NCBI GenBank assembly: GCA_041392805.1
Contig: JAWKLJ010000001.1
Location: forward strand, 4,524,501 to 4,588,500
Length of the DNA stretch: 64,000 nt
Reading direction: 5' to 3'
DNA from: Saprospiraceae bacterium
Lineage (GTDB): Bacteria; Bacteroidota; Bacteroidia; Chitinophagales; Saprospiraceae
The stretch's first letter is position 1. Every line of letters starts with the position of its first letter. The translations under genes and the position numbers were made by a program. The notes under the pieces are model-generated. The model saw only the letters and a program-made list of their open reading frames with translations, searched no databases and was not told the origin of the DNA. Of the stretch, positions 60,231 to 64,000 are shown piece by piece.

Positions 60231-60360
60231 AGTAGTTTGACGGAAATAAATGCTACCCCTTTTTTCAAAGATTCGCGAATATTTTCACACAACTTCCTTG
60301 CAGTCAGTTGCTTTAAAAATTTTAGCGAATCAAAAGTGGTATCATTTATTTTTTTCCGTC
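60231..60360. repeat. Structured inverted-repeat element with covarying arms, copy 2
   Basis: It has the same feet as 20457-20588 (AGTAGTTTGACGGAAATAAA ... TTTATTTTTTTCCGTC), including the 4-base asymmetry, and the same apex words CACACAAC and CAGTCAGTTG. The arms differ: TGCTACC-CTTTT...GATTCGC on the left and GCGAATCAAAAGTGGTATCA on the right still pair. It begins eight bases from the PPTase start. Confidence 0.8.
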
Positions 60361-60822
60361 TCTTTGCCCCTAAAGGTAAGATTTTTTAAAAATACCTCCT
60401 CTGTTCCTTTGGATGCCCAGCGAACAAAAAAGTAGTCGGGTGATTTATACTGCCCAAAAAATGCCTGACAGTAGGCTAGTGAGTAATGATAATTTACAAA
60501 ACTAACCAGATTAAAACAGGCTTGCTGTTTTTATCGACCAATTGGAGGTTGACACCCTGAAAAGAAAGAAAGAATAGATAAGTTGAAAACTGGGTTAGGG
60601 GATGGCTTGGTGAATTAGAGGTTTGTAAGTTAGTAGGTCGAAAGTCGTGTTAGGGATGGCTTGGTGAGTTAGGGGGGGGGAGCCAGAAAGGTCGAGAACC
60701 AACAAAGAAACCAAGCGGATGTCGGTGTTTTTCACCGAGAAACCAAGCGGATGTCGGTGTTTTTCACCGACATCTCCCTCAGACTCCTATTTTTATGCGT
60801 TCTTTTGGGTATCTGACCGCTT
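60361..60822. repeat. Repeat-rich intergenic region with a 2 x 32-bp tandem repeat and hairpin
   Basis: A 32-bp unit containing ACCAAGCGGATGTCGGTG is repeated exactly at 60707-60738 and 60739-60770. Its end forms the perfect 10-bp hairpin GATGTCGGTG-TTTTT-CACCGACATC (60750-60774). Upstream, a loosely repeated ~55-bp unit (TTAGGGGATGGCTTGGTGAA near 60595 and a variant near 60650) is present. No credible gene is seen. Confidence 0.65.
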
Positions 60823-61395
60823 TTACCAGGAAATCCCAAACCGAAATTCTACCTGCGCAAAAGGGGTTGAAAAATCACTATTGCCCAAGCCTGCTATCTC
60901 TGCGTCCGAAATAAACCGATACCCTCCATCTAAACCGACGTGAAACCAATTAAAAACATTTAATTCAACTCCAGCAGAAGGCTGGAAGACAAAAACGCGA
61001 TCGACCTCACCATCTTCCATTCGAATACGTCCATTGCCAGTGATGATGTTGAACCTTGGATGCAGTACCTTACGAGCATAAGGTTTGATCGCAAAAAGGA
61101 ATCCATTCATTTTCATGTTAAATCGGGCTTCATCTGAGCCAATCGTAATATCCTCCTTTGAGTCGAGGTGACTATAGCCAATGACCACCGAGCGACCAAA
61201 TTCCATTCCAATATATCCTCCACGGGAAAAGGCCCAATCATTATCAAAAACGCTATAATTCAGGGTCGTTCCACCCCAAATACCTGAAAAGAAAGTATTG
61301 GAACTGTTAAAAAGGGTTTCTTGCCTTTGGCCAAAAAGAGAAAGACTGGTAAGTAGTACAATAGCTAGCGAGAAAAATTTGATTTTCATATTCAA
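60823..61395 (-). CDS. Exported outer-membrane beta-barrel-like protein
   Basis: A 190-residue protein with a signal peptide (MNMKIKFFSLAIVLLTSLSLFG) and alternating hydrophobic strands: FFSGIWGGTTLNYSVF, GGYIGMEFGRSVVIGYSHL, FLFAIKPYARKV, VFVFQPSAGVELNVFNWFHVGLDGGYRFI and a C-terminal TPFAQVEFRFGISW ending in an aromatic residue, the outer-membrane barrel signature. The function is unknown. A start two codons later is possible. Confidence 0.75.
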   Translation of the reverse strand: MNMKIKFFSLAIVLLTSLSLFGQRQETLFNSSNTFFSGIWGGTTLNYSVFDNDWAFSRGGYIGMEFGRSVVIGYSHLDSKEDITIGSDEARFNMKMNGFLFAIKPYARKVLHPRFNIITGNGRIRMEDGEVDRVFVFQPSAGVELNVFNWFHVGLDGGYRFISDAEIAGLGNSDFSTPFAQVEFRFGISW

Positions 61396-61569
61396 TGTTT
61401 TGATCGTGAGTTAATAGGCATCTGGTAATGGGGTTTTCCAAAAATGATGCTTTTTTTAAATAGAGGATGTAATTTTTCGACTAAGACCCCCATTTTTTAA
61501 CCCAAGTTAACATGGAAATAAAGAGATTAACAGATTTTTAAGGAGAAAGGCAGTAAAGCGTATCCAATG

Positions 61570-61620
61570 CATCAGAAGTTTATCTTCGAAGTAGCTTATG
61601 GAAAACTTCTGATGTCTGAG
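61570..61620. repeat. Short dispersed hairpin, CATCAG-AGTTT family, copy 2
   Basis: CATCAGAAGTTT (61570-61581) pairs perfectly with AAACTTCTGATG (61603-61614), followed by TCTGAG; the loop contains TCTTCGAA. It shares the 3' arm ACTTCTGATGTCTGAG with 3898-3913. It is in the leader of the cyclase gene. The rest of 61396-61725 is AT-rich with no feature I can name. Confidence 0.6.
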
Positions 61621-61725
61621 CTATTCATCCTTTTCAGCCCTCCTTTCGTCCGAAAATACAGGTATGCAACTTTTTTTGCATTATTTTTGTCCTTTAGAAG
61701 TAAACATGTTTATAAGTATTTTGAT

Positions 61726-63996
61726 ATGGCTGACAAACATCGTCAATTAGCCGCTATTGTTTTTACAGATATTGTAGGGTATTCTGCCATGATGCAGCAG
61801 GATGAGTTGCGTGCCAGTGAGGTACGGGAGCGACATCGTCTGGTATTTGACCAACTTACTGCACAGTATGGGGGAAAAATCTTACAATATTATGGCGATG
61901 GTACGCTCAGTATCTTCCAGTCGGCAGTAGCTGCGGTGGAATGCTCCGTAGAGATGCAGAAAGCTTTTCGAGAAACACCTACTGTTCCTCTTCGGGTTGG
62001 AATCCACACCGGAGATATCACTTTTAGTAAGGAAGAAGTTTATGGCGATGGATTAAATATTGCCTCTCGCATTGAATCAGCCTGTATTCCTGGCGGGATA
62101 TTTATCTCAGAGAAAGTATATGATGACATCAAGAATCATGCTTCCTTAAGCGCGCTCAACGTAGGCACTTTTGAGTTCAAAAACATCAAGCAAGAAATAA
62201 CCCTATTTGCGATTAATTCGGATGGATTGCCCGTACCCATAGATGAACAATTGTCCTATTTGAGTCAGAGCAGGGCCAAGTTAGTGACTGTTAAATCGGC
62301 GATTGGGGCAGCCAGGCATACGCCTCGATCACTTGCTTTGAAATTTCGAGAGGGTGCGCTTTGGATGTTGACCATCTTGGCGCTTCTATTGATTGGGATG
62401 AATTTTCTAAACCAAAAGGAGCCAGCGCTTGCTTACGCAGGACCATTAGACGGCCAAATTTCAATTGCTGTTTTGCCTTTTTCGAATTTTAGTGGAAATA
62501 AAGAAGATGAATACTTTAGCGACGGAATTACCGAAGATATCCTTACCCTACTTTCGAGTATCAAGGATATCCGGGTGATTTCCAGGACCTCCGTCATGCA
62601 ATATAAAAATACCAATAAGAGTATTCGTGAGATTGCTGCAGAGTTAAATACTTCTCACATTTTGGAAGGTAGTGTAAGAAGGGCGGATAATAAGGTTCGG
62701 GTCGTAGCGCAATTAATCGATGCGGTGAGTGACGCCCACCTCTGGGCACAAACTTATGATCGGGAAATAACCGAGTTGTTTGAGATTCAAAGCAATGTGG
62801 CTCAAGATATTGCCCTGGCCTTGGAAAAAGAGTTGAGCCCGCAAGAATGGGCCCATATCAATAAAAAACCAACGGCCAATCTAACGGCTTATGAGCATTA
62901 CCTGAAGGGGCGAGAATACTATACGCAATACAACAAGGAAAGCAATGATATGGCCATTCAGCACTTCAAAGAAGCGCTCAATCACGATGACAAATTTGCG
63001 CTGGCCTATGCTGGCCTCGGAGATGCCATTAGCCAGAAAGCCAATTATGAACAAAAGCCTGTTTTACTGGATTCGGCCGCTATGATTAGCCAAAAAGCTA
63101 TCGTATTAGATAAAAATTGTTCGGAAGCCTACAAATCGCTCGGCTTAGCCTACCATTATAAAGGGGACGATGAAAAAGCGCTTGTTGCTTATCAAAGAGC
63201 AGTTGAAGAAAACCCCAACAATGACATGGCTATCTCCAATATTGCGCTAATTCATAGTGATCGGGGAGAATTGGTCGAAGGCCTCAAGTGGGCTAAAAAA
63301 GCTTTTGGGCTCAATCCCAAACAGCCGATGGCACTTAAGCGCCTTTCGGAGTTGACCACGGCGATAGGGATGGAGGAAGAATCAGAGGAACTACTCAAGG
63401 AAGGAATTGCCAATAACCCAGAATACATTGGCTTTTATCAAGACCTGTCTAATTTATACCTCCGACAAAATAAATTGGAGGAAGCAGAAAAAGTCGTTGA
63501 AAAGATAATGCTGCTTCAGCCCGAGGGCGTAGAGGGCCCACTCGCCATGGCCAATGTCCATTTCATGGAGCAAGATTTTGAGAAAGCGCACAGCTATTTT
63601 AAAAAAGCCCAAAAACAAGAGGGGACAAAATTTAAAGGCAAAAAAGATTGGGAGCTTGAACTTGGCTTAGCTTTAACAGAATTAAAAATGCACCCTGGGC
63701 CCGAAAAAAAGAAGGCGCTTCAAGAAATGGTTTTTGAATGGAAACAGGAAATGGGGGAACACCCTCATCCCCGAAAACTCTTTTTATTAAGTGTGTTGCA
63801 AGCCTCTCTCGGCGAAGATGATGACGCCTTGAAAACCCTCCAGGATGCCTTCGATCACAATTTTATGGATGTTAGCATGATCGTGAATAATCCCGCTTTT
63901 GACAAACTGAAACACGAAGAACAATTCCACCAGCTTTCAGAAAAAATACGCCAAAAAGTGGAAGACATGAAGAAAGAAGTGCAGGCTATTCAGTAG
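61726..63996 (+). CDS. Class III adenylate/guanylate cyclase with TolB-like and TPR domains
   Basis: A 756-residue signalling protein. The N-terminal class III cyclase domain (residues ~1-165) keeps the metal Asp pair (VFTDIVGYSAMM and YYGDGTLSIF) and the transition-state Asn/Arg (GDGLNIASRIES), so it should be catalytic. A membrane segment follows (ALWMLTILALLLIGMNF, ~208-225), then a TolB/FlgO-like domain (ISIAVLPFSNFSGNKEDEYFSDGITEDILTLLSSI, ~245-370) and about eight TPRs to the end. The start at 61726 begins the cyclase domain; the frame is open 53 codons upstream with unlikely sequence. It ends four bases from the window edge. Confidence 0.9.
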   Translation: MADKHRQLAAIVFTDIVGYSAMMQQDELRASEVRERHRLVFDQLTAQYGGKILQYYGDGTLSIFQSAVAAVECSVEMQKAFRETPTVPLRVGIHTGDITFSKEEVYGDGLNIASRIESACIPGGIFISEKVYDDIKNHASLSALNVGTFEFKNIKQEITLFAINSDGLPVPIDEQLSYLSQSRAKLVTVKSAIGAARHTPRSLALKFREGALWMLTILALLLIGMNFLNQKEPALAYAGPLDGQISIAVLPFSNFSGNKEDEYFSDGITEDILTLLSSIKDIRVISRTSVMQYKNTNKSIREIAAELNTSHILEGSVRRADNKVRVVAQLIDAVSDAHLWAQTYDREITELFEIQSNVAQDIALALEKELSPQEWAHINKKPTANLTAYEHYLKGREYYTQYNKESNDMAIQHFKEALNHDDKFALAYAGLGDAISQKANYEQKPVLLDSAAMISQKAIVLDKNCSEAYKSLGLAYHYKGDDEKALVAYQRAVEENPNNDMAISNIALIHSDRGELVEGLKWAKKAFGLNPKQPMALKRLSELTTAIGMEEESEELLKEGIANNPEYIGFYQDLSNLYLRQNKLEEAEKVVEKIMLLQPEGVEGPLAMANVHFMEQDFEKAHSYFKKAQKQEGTKFKGKKDWELELGLALTELKMHPGPEKKKALQEMVFEWKQEMGEHPHPRKLFLLSVLQASLGEDDDALKTLQDAFDHNFMDVSMIVNNPAFDKLKHEEQFHQLSEKIRQKVEDMKKEVQAIQ

Positions 63997-64000
63997 TATC

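Noticed and set aside
1..64000. CRISPR arrays, rRNA operon, prophage or complete insertion sequence
   Set aside because: No regularly spaced direct repeats with unique spacers, no rRNA stretches, no phage structural genes and no transposase were seen; the S24 repressor stands alone.

Overview
The window looks like a chromosomal segment of a Bacteroidota bacterium, most likely a Saprospiraceae relative (Lewinella/Haliscomenobacter type). The reasons are an M36 metalloprotease ending in a type IX secretion sorting domain, DUF5916, PmoA/DUF6807, cohesin-like lipoprotein and LytS/LytTR families, a split two-subunit transketolase, starts without Shine-Dalgarno sequences, and promoters of the TTTG-N19-21-TAnnTTTG type. 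The taxonomic call is inference from gene families, not from a marker gene.

Layout. 1-990: 5' part of a DUF4097-like adhesin gene running off the left edge. 1405-5425: serine dehydratase, TraB/GumN protein, ECF sigma factor with a membrane partner, small lipoprotein. 5793-6065: HU. 6516-12497: a carbon operon (transketolase N and C subunits, Cys/Met PLP enzyme, xylulokinase, xylose isomerase) that takes xylose into the pentose phosphate pathway. 12711-16263: a voltage-gated-type ion channel translationally linked to a molybdate ABC system (ModA, Mop-like, ModB, ModC). 17002-19386: an accessory SecA-like ATPase. 19909-22443: cohesin-like lipoprotein, DCC protein, PmoA protein. 22446-29082: peptide-type ABC permeases and two binding lipoproteins with no ATPases. 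29280-33251: DksA-like protein, TPR protein, zinc-ribbon coiled coil, Nif3. 33642-34293: a GIY-YIG nuclease gene between a broken tRNA copy and an intact tRNA(CAT). 34398-35510: accessory patch (frameshifted gene, DUF6876, short ORF). 35546-39044: serine hydrolase, lipoprotein, DinB-like, LytTR. 39210-44186: UvrC, HhH coiled coil, OmpA-like, rRNA methyltransferase. 44373-56494: M36 protease, S24 repressor with three operators, aminotransferase V, thiamine-binding-like protein, FtsK, serine hydrolase, LytTR/LytS pair. 56831-63996: DUF5916 protein, PPTase, beta-barrel protein, adenylate cyclase/TolB/TPR protein.

The most unusual content is intergenic. At least seven families of long inverted-repeat (hairpin) elements lie between genes, several present twice in the window. 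The best is a ~130-bp element (20457-20588 and 60231-60360) with conserved feet and a conserved apical core, but with arm sequences that differ between copies while staying self-complementary. Another (19454-19592) is flanked by an 11-bp direct repeat and sits inside sequence related to the end of a third family. The second highlight is the GIY-YIG/tRNA cassette, which looks like a homing-type insertion in a tRNA locus that leaves an intact tRNA downstream.
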